A DNA stretch of 64,000 nt from Pseudomicrostroma phylloplanum (taxonomy: Eukaryota; Basidiomycota; Exobasidiomycetes; Microstromatales): positions 186,001-250,000 of the forward strand of contig BCHS01000017.1 in assembly GCA_039545275.1 (NCBI GenBank), given 5' to 3'. The number at the start of each line of letters is the position of its first letter. Positions within the stretch are counted from its first letter, which is position 1. Shown here in pieces: positions 32,606 through 43,488 of the stretch. A program made the position numbers and the translations under genes. The notes beneath the pieces are model-generated. The model was given only the letters and a program-made list of their open reading frames with translations, was not told the origin of the DNA and ran no database searches.

Positions 32606-33388
32606 TGGCACCAGTAGTAAATTGCAAGCTCTGCGCTCCGTCCTGGACTCGCCTCCCAGCACAAGCAAGGCAGGGAGCTCTACATCATCAAAAGAAACAC
32701 TTGCATCTGCGAGCTCCACCAAATTGGCGTCGGCATCAGCATCAACAGCCTCACTTATGCCGCCGCCTTCCTCCTCGGCCTCGTCTCTCATGCCCCCTCC
32801 ATCCACCTCCCGCCTGACAGCCCCTCCAGGCGTAGGCGGCGCAAGCGGTACGACCTCCCTCTCCGCCCCCTCTTCCTCCTCTTCCTCATCCGGGCAAACC
32901 CTTATCCCAGGGGAGACCTCCGGCCGCAAGAAAGTGATCCTCGCCCCCGGTCGTTCCCCCCTGGACTGGGCCCGTCTAAAAACCTCCAACTCCTCCTCTG
33001 CCCTACGTGAGGGTCGGCCCCCCTTCGGTGTAGGCGGGGTTGCTCGAATCCCCATGAGCGAGGTGAAGCGGCACACTTCACGGGAGAGCTGCTGGAGCGT
33101 GTTCAATGGGATGGTCTATAACCTCACGCCGTACCTTGAGTTTCACCCTGGTGGGGAAAAGGAGGTGATGCGGGTGGCAGGGAGGGATGGGACGAGGTTG
33201 TTTAGTGAGTGGCCGAGATCAGGCGAGGCGAGGAAGGGAGAGGCTAGAACTGCGAAGGCGTAAGAGGAAGATGCTGATATGCTGACGTTCGGTCACCTCT
33301 CCTCGCTGCAGTGCTGACCCACTCGTGGGTGAATATCGACGCTATGATCGACTCGTGCTGTCTCGGCGTTCTTGCAAAGGACGAGTGA
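32319..33388 (+). CDS. Cytochrome b5-domain protein (Irc21 / N-terminal Ncb5or type)
   Basis: Heme-binding electron-transfer protein. Exons 32319-33204 and 33312-33388 (107-nt intron, phase 1) give about 320 residues. The first 200 residues are Ser-rich low complexity, including a run of 11 Ser encoded by AGC repeats. The segment RKKVILAPGRSPLDWARLK before the heme domain is typical of Irc21 and of animal Ncb5or. The b5 core has SCWSVFNGMVYNLTPYLEFH, then HPGG (first axial His) and, across the intron, LTHSWVNIDAM (second His). No flavin reductase domain follows, so the protein stops where Ncb5or would continue. The family is clear; the redox partner is unknown. Confidence 0.9.
32573..32603. 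repeat. (AGC)n microsatellite coding for poly-Ser
   Basis: About ten uninterrupted AGC/CAG units inside the cytochrome-b5 gene, read as serine. Confidence 0.95.
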
Positions 33389-33525
33389 TCGGTGACCCCG
33401 CAAGCACCGGAAGATGCTTACAGCCAGCTAGCTACTCAAGCGCAACCTGCTCGTTTATATACACTCCTATTGTATTGTTTTGCATCTACATCGTGGAGCT
33501 CTGCTCTCTCTCTCTTAACGCACAA

Positions 33526-35224
33526 TCATAGTCCCAAACTTCGCAATACAAATACCCTCTCAGCACTACTATTCCCACTTGTCCCTTGCCCATCTGCTCC
33601 TCCTCCGACACCAGCTCCAGTGCTCTTCTCAATCCCTATCCCCGTCCAGACGCTCGTCTTTTCAAAGAAGAGGTCCACCAGCCTGCGTGTCTCGTTTGCC
33701 AGGAAGGGCGTCGAGGGGATGGCGAGATGTGGTGGGAGGACGGATGAAGAAGAGGAGAGGGCACTGGAGAGGGAGCGCCAGAAGAGGAGGGTTGGTGGGT
33801 CGCCGAGGATCTGTGCAGGGGTGGGTAGAGAGGAGAGGGGAGGTCAGGAGGAGTTCGAGTTGCTCCTCGCAGGGAATGGGAGCCGTGGAAGTAGGACTGG
33901 TACTCACCTTGACTCCTTCATCGAGCAGAGTGCCCCTCTCTACACTTTCCCCTGCCTGTCCCTTGGGCTGCTCCTCGCCCTCCGCACCAGCCGGCTCCGT
34001 GTTCCTCATAAGACCCAAGACTCTCTGCAGCAGGTAGATCTTGGAGCATACTGCCGTCATCTCCAGACTGAAGAGCGTCTCTAGCCTAGCCACGAGTTCC
34101 TGCTGAGCCTGACTCGTACCACTTCTTGCACCGCCACCAGCTGCTGCACTCTGGCCTTGACCCTGACCTTGAGCTGGTCGGCGCGTCTTGTAGCTCGGAT
34201 ACCCTGCGTCTTCGGGTGCGGCGGCGAGACTTGCGCTGGAGACGAAGGCGGCTTCGACTCGCTTGCGCACGACGTCGGTGAGGTCGGTCATGAGGTCCTT
34301 GACCAGATCCTTGAGCACGCCTAGCAGGCTCGCAGTTAGGAGGGAGGAGCTCAACATGGATGGACTGAGGTCGCGCAGCCCGAGGACGATGAAGCGCTCC
34401 ATTGTGTCCAGCAGCTGTGATCTTGCTGAGGCTATCGAGGGCTGGTAGGAGACGACAAAGGCTATTGATCGCAAAGATGGGTTGGCTTGGAGGAGATGGC
34501 GGATCGCAGTGATCCCCCTGGCAGAGCGGACGAGGGATTCTTCCCGATTGCGTTGATGTTGTCGTTTCCTCTGCTGCGTCTCCTCGCTCTCCCCTCCAGC
34601 CGCCGCTTCTCCATCCTCTCCATCCTCCTCTCCTTCATCAAAGAGGACTCTCAGACTCCCCTCCAATCTCCGAGCAAGCAGCACAAACCGGCTCGCCAAT
34701 CTCAGCAGCTCGCTAATCTCAAACAACCTCTTCAACCTCTTCTGGTCCCTCCTCAACCTCTGCACCCCTAACTTCGTCCCCTCCCCGACCTTCTCAATCG
34801 CCCCATCGACCTCGCTGATGCACTTTCGCAAGTCCCAAACTCCCTTCTGCAGACCTTGGATCTTGGACGTCTCGTCTAGGAGAGCAGGGAGGGACTCGCG
34901 TATTTGGGCTTCGAGGAGGCGGGAGAGGTCGGAGAGGAGTAAGGAGAGGCGCGAGAGGAGGATGGAAAGCGTTGAGTTGGAGGAAGAGGAAGAGGAGGAC
35001 GAGGGGAGCTGGGATGAGGTTGTGGAAGGGAGAGTGAGGGAGAGGTCAGAGGGGGAGAGATCGGTTGCTAGCCCGTAGGAATTGAGGGAGGAGAGGAGCG
35101 AGGGGCCATCGAAGGCGAGGGAGGAGGCTGAGGAGGATGAGGGCAGTGAGGAGAGGAGACTGCTAAGATCCAGAGGTTCGGCTGCGGCAATTGTGCCTCC
35201 CAGAGCTGGTAGTATGGCCGCCAT
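33526..35224 (-). CDS. COG5: Conserved oligomeric Golgi complex subunit 5
   Basis: Subunit of the COG tethering complex, which recycles Golgi enzymes within the Golgi. Exons 35224-33908 and 33810-33526 (97-nt intron, phase 0) give about 533 residues. A Ser-rich N-terminus leads into long helices with the family pattern: LLDETSKIQGLQKGVWDLR, LKRLFEISELLRLASRF, LVRSARGITAIRHLLQANPS and SLEMTAVCSKIYLLQRVLG; the last exon has TLLFWRSLSSALSS. An acidic Glu/Gly stretch and a Gly/Gln-rich loop interrupt it. It is shorter than animal COG5 (over 800 residues) and closer to fungal forms. Convergent with the b5 gene (stops 138 bases apart) and divergent from RPP1. Confidence 0.85.
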
Positions 35225-35488
35225 CGTCTTCTCAGCTCCAGCTGTGGTATACAAAGACGAGCAACACGAGATGAGGTAGGAGGTGTTGGTTGGGTTGGTT
35301 GGCTGGGAGGGAGGCCCACCAAGCAGCCACGCCTGACTCGCGCACGGTCGACGCTGCAGCCATCGGATTTCACTTCTTCCTCTTTCCGACAATGGCACAC
35401 ACTTCTCCGCAAAGACGATTCTCATACAAGCCCTCGACCTCAAGATCCCGCAAAGTACGCAGTCGAGCACTGGTGATCTTCGCCTGCC
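35225..35488. promoter_or_regulatory. Divergent promoter, COG5 / RPP1
   Basis: 264 bases between opposite start codons; no specific site recognised. Confidence 0.5.
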
Positions 35489-36863
35489 ATGGTCTATCAC
35501 GACCTAAACGTCAGTCTCCCCGCGTCTCTCTTTGCCAACCCCTCCGGGCCTTCCTCCTCTTCCGGCTACTCGCAAGCAGCCGGGGCTAACGGAGGCGGAA
35601 AGAAGAACAAGAAGAACAAGCAGGGTAACCAGCAGCAGCAGCAGAAGCCAGGGGGAGTCGCAGCAGCGGGAGGTAGCAATGGCATTGGGACAGAGGATGA
35701 TCCGCTGAACAGGCTCAGCAAGGCCCAGAGGGATGAGCTGGAAGCGAGGGCCAAGGATCTGAGAGATTGTGAGTAGCGCAGAGAGAGCGATGGACAGGAT
35801 GCTGCTGCTGAGACAAGCCTAACGCCATGCCCCTCTCTCCATAGTGGGCTACTCAACAATCGCTTTCAACCACATCGTCGAATCCAAATTCGACGGCAAC
35901 CTTCACAAGAACCCCTTCCACTGTCCCCCCTCGACCTCCTCTTCCGCCCTCTCACCCACCCAAGTAATGCCCTCCGTCTCCTCACCCATCTTCCCCTCTC
36001 TAGCCAAAGGCAAGAACCCCCTTCGACAACTACATCGTCTCACCTTCGTTCTCGACGCCGCCTCCGAGTCCAAGTCAGGCAACGGACTCGTGCCCCTCTC
36101 CACTCCCGCTCTCCTCTCCTACGACCTCCTCGCCGTGAAACCCCTCACGGCAAACGCATTCAATGCTGCCTGTCTCACGCATACCGAGCTCAAACCAGGC
36201 GTGAGCTTCGATATCATCTCTCTAGACCTAAGTAGTGCTCCTCGTCTGCCCTTCTTTCTGAAGAGGAGCACGGTAGGGAAGGCGATTGAGAATGGAGCTG
36301 TCTTCGAGGTGTGCTACTCGGATGCGCTCCCCTTTGGGAACCAACCACCGCTGCCGTCTGCCGCTTCTGGCGCTGGAGCTGGCGCTGGAGCTGGAGGAGG
36401 TGGACACCAACTCAAGCCGGAGGATCGTCTCCGCAACCTAATAAGCAACACCCGCGACCTCCTCCGAGTGACCAACGGCGGGCGCGGTCTACTCCTCTCC
36501 TCTGGCGCCTCGTCGGTCCTCGGGCTGCGCGGACCGGGGGATATCCTCAATCTCGCCAAGCTGTTTGGTTTCAGTCAGGGGCTGGCAAGAGATGCACTCA
36601 GTGAGACATGTAGAGCTTTGTTGCTGAGGGCGGAGACTAGACGGAGCTTTAGAGGGGTAGTGGGATGGCCCAGGGTAGTGGATCCGGTTGGGGAGCCGGA
36701 GGACGGGACAGCGGTAGCGAGTGTAGGTACGAGTGCGGCAGCGGTCAGTACAACGAAGGACCCAGATCCGGAGGAGGACATGGGCTTTGTGAGTCCGGGC
36801 GAGAAGAAGCGCAAGCTGGAAGAGGAGAAGGGCAAGCACGGCAAGAAGCAGCGGCAGAAGTGA
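35489..36863 (+). CDS. RPP1: Ribonuclease P/MRP protein subunit Rpp1 (p30)
   Basis: Protein subunit of the nuclear RNases P and MRP, which mature tRNA 5' ends and rRNA. Exons 35489-35768 and 35845-36863 (76-nt intron, phase 1) give about 432 residues. The Rpp30 PHP-like barrel begins at VYHDLNV, with LGYSTIAFNHIV after the intron, RLTFVLD, YDLLAVKPLT, FDIISLDLSS, the segment GAVFEVCYSDAL, and LLLSSGASSVLGLRGPGDIL. These are in the family order. A Gln/Asn/Lys-rich insert at residues 32-52, a Gly/Ala-rich loop and a basic Lys-rich tail (KKRKLEEEKGKHGKKQRQ) are additions. The first Met is in the expected place. Confidence 0.95.
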
Positions 36864-36988
36864 CCCTTCCGAAGGGCTACCAAGGATCAGCAACATTCTG
36901 TGCTAGTCGCGTCATTTCGTCGATATACCCTCCTTTCTTCATGACAATGGCACTAGTACAGCGCGTAGGAGTCTGGTCGCATACACGT

Positions 36989-38845
36989 CTACATCCAGTC
37001 GCCCCCACCCTCTTCATCGTCGCTCAAATCCCCATCAGCAATTTCCGTCGCCAGCTCCCTCTGTCTCTCCCTAGCCTTCTCAGCATTGGCCAATTCATCC
37101 CCTTTCCCGCCGTTAAGCGGGTACCTCATAGCTTTAACGCTCTCGTTCCTGAGGCCCAAACACCACTCGATTCTCCCCTCGAACATCTTCCTAGGCTCCT
37201 CGGTGCTGTACACGTCTCGACGCTCCTGACTGATCATCCATCCCTTTTCGTGGTTGATCTTTGCGTCGATGACACCATCCCGGATAGACTTGGCCACGAT
37301 GTACTCTGCGTCTTCCTCGGATTCCAAGCCCAACTTGCGGGTGATGTCTAGCAGGGAGATCTTGGAGTAGGAGAGGGAGATCATGCGGATGCCCGTCTTG
37401 ATGACATTGTGCCTCAGACGAAGGATGAGAGAGTACGTCGCATCGCGCTGGAAGAGGGGGGTGTAGTCGGTCAAGCACTGCTGGAAGTGTTGCAGGTCGC
37501 CCACGCGCACAGACTGGACAATCTCCAGATATGGGGCGAGGGACTTCTTGAGGACTTCTTGGCGGAAGATGGACCGTTCGGGGATATCACCCATCAGCAG
37601 CTCCACTACGATGAGGAATTTGTAGGCAGTCTGGAAGAAGCCTGCTGCAGCCTGCTTCTTCTCCTCGACGGCAGCCGGGGCCTCAGGCTTAGGAGCAGCA
37701 GCAGCAGCCTTGTCTTCACCTTCTAGAGCGGTAGCAGAAGCTACTGCGTCTTTCGAAGAGGCAGTAGAGGGTTGCGGCCCTCGGCGAATAGCTTGCTGAA
37801 GATGCTGATGGGCTTCTGTGTAGTTGAGCTGTACAGCGCGGATACGTCCAACCCAGTACTCGTACCGAGCAATGTTCGAATTGCCTGCCTGGGCACGTGG
37901 GAATGGAGCGCGTGCAACGAGCTTGTCGGCCTGGTCGTAGAGACTGCCTTCGACAATGTAGGATCGAAGAAGCAGGTTGATGATCGTGGCAGTCGTCTCA
38001 GAGTCGTGGCGGAGGGAGGATGTCAGGTGAAGAGCCAGCAGGTTCGCACGCTCTGCCGCCAGACCAGAGGTTCCCGACGAGAGCTCGACGGCTCGGGCAA
38101 GGTAAAAGACGGTCTTGGCGAGGATCGGGTCGGATGTGCGTCGGTTTGAGGCGATGATGGCCGCGACTGATGAGCGTGACAGCGAGAGAGACTAGGATAG
38201 CAGAAGAGAGGAGGAAGTGGGCCAAGGTAAGCCTTGGCAGAGCTGGTATCGCCGTCTGTCTGACAATGCTGCACTCACTTCGTTGACCTTCTTCTCGTCG
38301 ATGAGCCATGTAGCGGTCAGAAGCTTCAAGTAGGCATCCATCTCAGGTTGGGCTTCCGATGAAGGCCGGGCAGTCAGGTCCTTGGGTGCTGGAGCTGCCT
38401 TTTGCTCGCCATTCTCCTTGCCCTTCTTCTCTGCACCGATCTTCTCCTTGTCTCCACTATCCTTCTGCTCGTCAATGTCCATAGCTGCCACATCTGTCTT
38501 TGTCTCGTGCTCCTCGGCCGTCACCTGGATGGGCTCGTATGCCTTTGGGAGCAGGGCCAAGAGCTCCTTCCTCGTGGCACTGTCACTCTCTGTGGCCTCC
38601 TCGATGACTCTGGCCAGGACAGCGGGAAACTCTGCGATCCTCCTCCTTGCAGTGGGGAGGTTACGCAGTGCGCGTACGGAGAAGCGTGCCTCCAGGTGTA
38701 GTACGGATCGCTGTACGAGTGCGAGGTTGTGTCGCAAGAGGGCCAGGAGGAGCTCTTCGGTCGAGGGAGGTGCGCGTGTGACGGCCTTGGCAGCGGGGGC
38801 GGACGTCGTCGTCGACTGTGCTGGTTTCATGTCTACGTCGGGCAT
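36989..38845 (-). CDS. RPN3: 26S proteasome regulatory subunit Rpn3 (PSMD3)
   Basis: PCI-domain scaffold subunit of the proteasome lid. Exons 38845-38279 and 38191-36989 (87-nt intron, phase 0) give about 589 residues. Helical repeats occupy most of exon 2 (TVFYLARAVELSSGTSG, ANLLALHLTSSLRHD, LLRSYIVEGSLYDQADKLV). The PCI part includes FKFL-like YKFLIVVELLMGDIPERSIF, then SYSKISLLDITRKLGL and AKSIRDGVIDAKINHEKGW. The C-terminal tail is acidic (DLSDDEEGGGDWM). An Ala/Lys-rich insert lies before the PCI domain. The N-terminal Pro/Ala/Glu-rich region is less conserved. Divergent from the amidotransferase gene. Confidence 0.95.
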
Positions 38846-39139
38846 GATGGGCGGTGAGGGGGTGGTGGAGGGTAACGATGGTGTTGGTGTTGGGATGGTG
38901 CGAAGGAGTGGCCCCTCCCGTACGGCTCTGTGTGTGTGTGTGTGAGATGACGAGGCTCCGCGCGCCAGGCGAGTGGAGTGACGCTCAAGCTCCGCCCAGC
39001 CCTGCATCAGCCAGCCACTTCCGAAGGACACGCACAAGACAAAAGTTCCCTTCCCGTATCTTCGGACAGAAGGCCGCATGCCTGCCATCATACCATAGAC
39101 ACCTCGATCGCCCGCTCTACGAGTCCCGCTTCCGTCACC
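38846..39139. promoter_or_regulatory. Divergent promoter, RPN3 / amidotransferase
   Basis: 294 bases between opposite start codons. It contains a (TG)n tract at about 38928-38944. I did not find a clear copy of the yeast proteasome control element. Confidence 0.5.
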
Positions 39140-40281
39140 ATGCCTCCCAACCCAGTCAGTCGGACACTGTCCATCGCACTGCTCATAGCAGACACGCCCG
39201 CCAAGCCAGTATTGGAGTCAAAGGGAGACTACCTCGCAATTTACACCACTTGGCTACAGCGCTCCCTTAAGTCCATCAAGCGTCACCACTGGCAAGACAA
39301 GTTCACACTCGACATTCGCCCATTTGATGTCATCAAAGGCCAGTACCCCTCGGATGGACAGCTCAAGGACGGTCTGTGGGACGCAGTCATGATCACAGGC
39401 TCCGCATCGACCGTGTACGGAGATGTGCCTTGGGTCAAGAAGCTCAGCGATTGGATCGTCGACTTGGCAGAGCAACATCCCCTAGTCCGCATCTGTGGCT
39501 ATTGCTGGGGCCATCAACTCATCGCGCAAGCATTCGGTGGGAAGGTCATTGAGAACCCTGAAGGATGGGAATTGGGAGTGTATGACTGCGAGCTCACAGA
39601 GGATGGAGAGGAGGTCTTTGGCTTCACGAAGTGGGATCTGGAGGAAGAGTCTGCGGGCGGAAAGCTGCAGGAAGTGTCAGAGAATGGAGGGTCAGAGAGT
39701 GAGACGAAGAGTGTGGTGAGTACCCCAGGCGTCACTGCTAAGCAGCGCACAGAGCGCTGGACGAAGCTCATCAGTTGCTCCCATGCCACGCCCCCGCTCA
39801 TGGTCTTTTCCTCTTATCGCATCCTCACCCCTCTCAGCGCCTGCAACAAGTACACAAAGATACCGTCGTAGAAATGCCGGACGACTGCAACGGCAGCTCC
39901 TTCCTCAATCTAGCCTCAACCCCCAAATGCTCCATCCACTCCCTCGGCCTCAAGTATGCCACCGACTCCCCACCAATCCCATCAATAGCAGGCACATCAG
40001 ACTTCATCGCCTTCGACACCTACTCCACTCCTACCTCTTCCGGTCCCTCTCCACCGCGAGGTCTGCAGATCCTCACGGTGCAGGGCCATCCGGAGTTTAC
40101 GACGGAGATTGTGGAGATGCTGATCGAGGCAAAGACGGAGATGGGCACTGCACCGGAGGGGATCAAGGAGGATGCTTTCAAGAGAGCAAAGAGGGAGGAT
40201 GATGCGCTAAAGGTGGGCAGGAGGGTGCTTTGTATGCTCGGCGTGGAAGAGGCGAGAGAGGAGGGCGGCGACTCCATGTAG
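39140..40281 (+). CDS. Class-I glutamine amidotransferase-like protein
   Basis: Predicted glutaminase of the GATase1 family, similar to the stand-alone fungal proteins that hydrolyse glutamine or gamma-glutamyl compounds. Exons 39140-39715 and 39838-40281 (122-nt intron, phase 0) give about 339 residues. WDAVMITGSASTVYGD forms the early beta strand and oxyanion loop; GYCWGHQLIAQAFGG carries the nucleophile Cys; QGHPEF carries the catalytic His and Glu. A Glu/Ser-rich insert of about 30 residues sits just before the intron. It has no synthetase domain, so it is not GMP synthase. Substrate and partner are unknown. Confidence 0.87.
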
Positions 40282-41032
40282 ATGCGGACACGGGTAGCGC
40301 GAGCAATCAGCAGCTCGCAGCGCTCACAACTGTTAGAGGGTAGAACCTGTATTCTAATAGAGCTGATTACCAAACACTTCAACACAAATCACAATGCGAT
40401 CCCCTAGACCCTCCAGGCCTTCCCTCCCTATCAGACCTGCACCAGAATTCTGCAATCCCGGTAGTCCACGTGCGCCTTTCCGCTTCTCGCTCTGCAGGGT
40501 CCAAGCGTTCACTGAAACCAGTTCCTCCAGACTGCTCGCCCTCGGATTCCTTCCGCACGACGCATGGGAGCTGTACGCAACTTCGACGAGCAAGGTATTG
40601 ACTCGTCGCACAACAGCTGTAGGATGTGTCACACCCCTCCAATGTTTGCCCGCAATAGCCGGAGTATGCTCTCACGCTTCTCCTGAAGAAAGACGCAAAG
40701 GGGACCGAGCGGGTAGGTCTGAGCTCCCGGGGATGATGTCTCAGAAGTCTTGCTCGAGACGTGTCACCTCCTCTTCACCCTGTTCTACGCCTTGTACATA
40801 CGGATAATCAAGGAGTCGGGCCCCGGTGTTTGCAAAGGCCGAAGAGGCTTGCATACAGCAAGTGAGGGTTGCCTTCTCGTTAAGGACAGGCGAAGGCACG
40901 CCGCTCTGGACCGGGCTTCCTTTCCTTTCCATATTTGACTGGTATTTTTCTTGCAACTTCACCTCGGACTGATATCATACCTGGAGCTATCAGCAGCCCA
41001 AGTAGCAACCGACTATTTCGTAGGCAAAGATC
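40282..41032. other. Intergenic region, 0.75 kb
   Basis: Lies between the amidotransferase stop and the first possible start of the Ser-rich gene. On the minus strand a 73-codon frame (40962-40741) and a 92-codon frame (40632-40354) could be exons of a small unknown gene, but no intron joining them was convincing. Otherwise nothing is seen. Confidence 0.4.
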
Positions 41033-43317
41033 ATGGGTGAGTACACCGCGCTCCAAAATCCTGCTTCCCTAGTCTCCTTCGTTCGTTTTTGGGTGGGTCG
41101 CGTCTCGGAATGGCTCGTTGGGTCGGCCAAGCCAAGAGAGGGGAAACGTAGTAGAGCCAACAAGGTGCTGGCCGGGGCATCTAGTGACTGAGACTTGCAC
41201 GGTTCGGCTGGTCAAGGGCCTGGGCGATTGCGGAGACAATGCAACGAAAGGGGCCTACGCTTTCAAGACCTCATCAGACCTACGGGGAGGACCGTGCGAG
41301 GAGACAAACAAACAAGCAATATGGGATATGGCGCCGGCTCGACGAGTGACCCCGCCACTGGTCGAAGCGAGTGGATCTCTGGACCTTTCATTCTGGTCCC
41401 ATTTCTACATTCTCAGGTCACAGCATCGCCATGGAAGCATTACTACCCATGGAAGAAGACCTCCTCTACCTCTCAGCAGAAGAAGGCAATACCGAGATGA
41501 ATAGTGTCACCAGTCAGGACTGGTGGACAGACTCTGGCTCACGGGCAATCACTCAATCCTGCGCTTCAAGCTCCTGGTCCAGCTCAGGTTCCGACAATAG
41601 CAACGCGTCGCAAATCGACCGCTCAGACGAGTACGATGCAGACCTCGCAGACCCTTCGTCCGATGAAGACGAGACGGGCCGCTCGGCCGGAGACCGCTAC
41701 ACAGAGGCAATGGCTTTGCTCGCCGCGGATCGACTGCAATATCTTGCTATACCGAGCGGCGGCTCCTCGCCGGCTGGCGATCAGTCCCTGTACTACTCGA
41801 GTGGGAAGAGCAGCAGGAAGCGTCCGGCTTCTCAGCCTTGCGATCTCTCCAGTACGAGCTCTTTCCGCTCGTGCGGCTATTCGGAGGTGCCAGAAACGAT
41901 TGAAGAGGAAAGCGAAGGGGAGACTTCGCCTGAACGACGAGATTCACCTCCTTCACTGCAAGCGAAGGGATCCGACGAGATTGCTTTGCGGGGGTCTCTT
42001 GAGTCTTCTGATTTCTCGGTCCCTGCTGCATCACTCGCCCAGCACATCGCAATAGCAAGCCTAGACGACACTAGTCCGAATCAGACGCTGGAGTCTACAG
42101 ACACCGAATCGAAGTGCGAAAGCTCTTGGGAAGACCTCGCAGCGCCATCCATCACATCTCAAAGTAATTCCACAGGTCGCAAGCGCCTCCAGCTGCGACT
42201 TGGAAAATCGACATCTTCCGCGCCATCCATGGCGAGCAAAGCTGCCTCGAAGGACTTGGACAATCTGCCAGAGCGCTCCACGCGAAAGAGCTTTTTCGGT
42301 AGCAAACGGCTGACCTCGCTGTCTAGACCAGCCGAAAAGGTCAGCCCTCGACCGTCTGCACTAGGTCTCTTCACTTCGTCACCAGAAGCGCCGCACAGCG
42401 GCCCTACGGAAGGCGCTTTTCCTGTGCTTCTTGCTGCCTCGGATCCAGCTTCTAGACTGGCTCCGTCACAGATGACAGGCACAATGTTTGAGCTTTCGCC
42501 AGGGGTCATTGTCCTAGACGCCATCCTACCGCACTCATCGAGTCAGCGCAGCGAAGACAGCGTCTCGCCACAACCAACCGTGTCAGCCTTGGCCGGATCT
42601 GAAGCAGTATCAATCGAAGGATCCGCTGCTTCCGCCTCGGTAGTGACAAGGCAACGAAGATCTTCTTTCGGGGGGCAGGCTGCACCCCGTAGAGAGAGCA
42701 GCTTGCGTACTCTGCAGCGCCCACTGAGCTCCTCAATCCGATCATTTGCATTGTCTGGATCCCTGCAGGGTACAGCCGTCGAATCGCAGGCCATGCCTGC
42801 GGAAGTCAAGTTTCAAGCTGTGGAGGAGGACAAGAAGTTCTCCACCGCACCCCGAGTACACTTCACCCCCGTCCATTCAGTGATTGCAAGGAGCAAGTCC
42901 CTTGAGCAGTGCCGACTGCCAGCCAAGGCTTGCCTACTCTTGGGCATCGACCTTCCAAATGGCGGCGCAGCCATGCCGGTGCAGCCGAGAATTGCGGCTG
43001 AAAATGACTGGAGTGAGGCGGAGGAGCTTGAAGATGTGGAAACAGATCTTCGGATGTGCGAAGAGAAGCAGATTTTGAGGAAACAGGCTGCCAGACAGCG
43101 GTCGATGGATCTTCTGACGGGTTCACGGCGAGATTCGACATCGGCTTCGGGCGTGGATATTGAGAAGCACTTGGAACAGCACGATAGCTTGGATTCTCTT
43201 GAATCTTTGTCGGCTTATGAGGGTGAGATAAGCGTTCGGTGGTGTGAGTGGCGCATGTGCCGAGTCAGGGGTAGTAGCGGGAGCACAGGGTGCGTGCCTG
43301 GCCGGCTCAGCACTTAA
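41033..43317 (+). CDS. Ser-rich disordered protein, unknown function
   Basis: The main frame runs from ATG 41431 to the stop at 43317 (628 residues). An alternative 5' end uses ATG 41033: its codon plus one G ends at a GTGAGT donor (41037), and a 380-nt intron ending at 41416 joins it in frame, adding MGHSIA before the next Met (634 residues in all). The protein is acidic and Ser-rich with short basic patches (RKSFFGSKRL). The C-terminal 150 residues look more ordered (RVHFTPVHSVIARSKSLEQ, LPAKACLLLGID, then a Glu-rich helix DLRMCEEKQILRKQAARQR). No known domain was recognised. The last 30 codons after SLSAYE may be an unspliced intron, since a GTGAGA donor occurs there. A shared SxFG-K-RL basic motif also occurs in the next gene. 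Confidence 0.55.
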
Positions 43318-43488
43318 GTGCCGTCGTTGCGGCATTGCGTCCCTGAGTCCGGCGCTCGCACACGCTACGCTACGCAGAGGTCACCACAGAGAGGGCGAGA
43401 AACACAAGCTGACGATCTCCCTTCTCCCTTTACCCCCTCCCCTCCTACCCTGCTGCCTGCGGATGCATACCTCATCTACTCGTCTGAT
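43318..43488. other. Short spacer between two same-strand Ser-rich genes
   Basis: 171 bases, pyrimidine-rich before the next ATG. The frame of the downstream gene stays open through it, so a longer N-terminus or a transcript shared with the upstream gene is possible but not supported by clear splice sites. Confidence 0.45.

Noticed and set aside
40354..40962. Possible small minus-strand gene made of two frames
   Set aside because: The texts look partly protein-like, but I could not find a convincing intron joining them or a known family. Kept only as a remark on the intergenic region.
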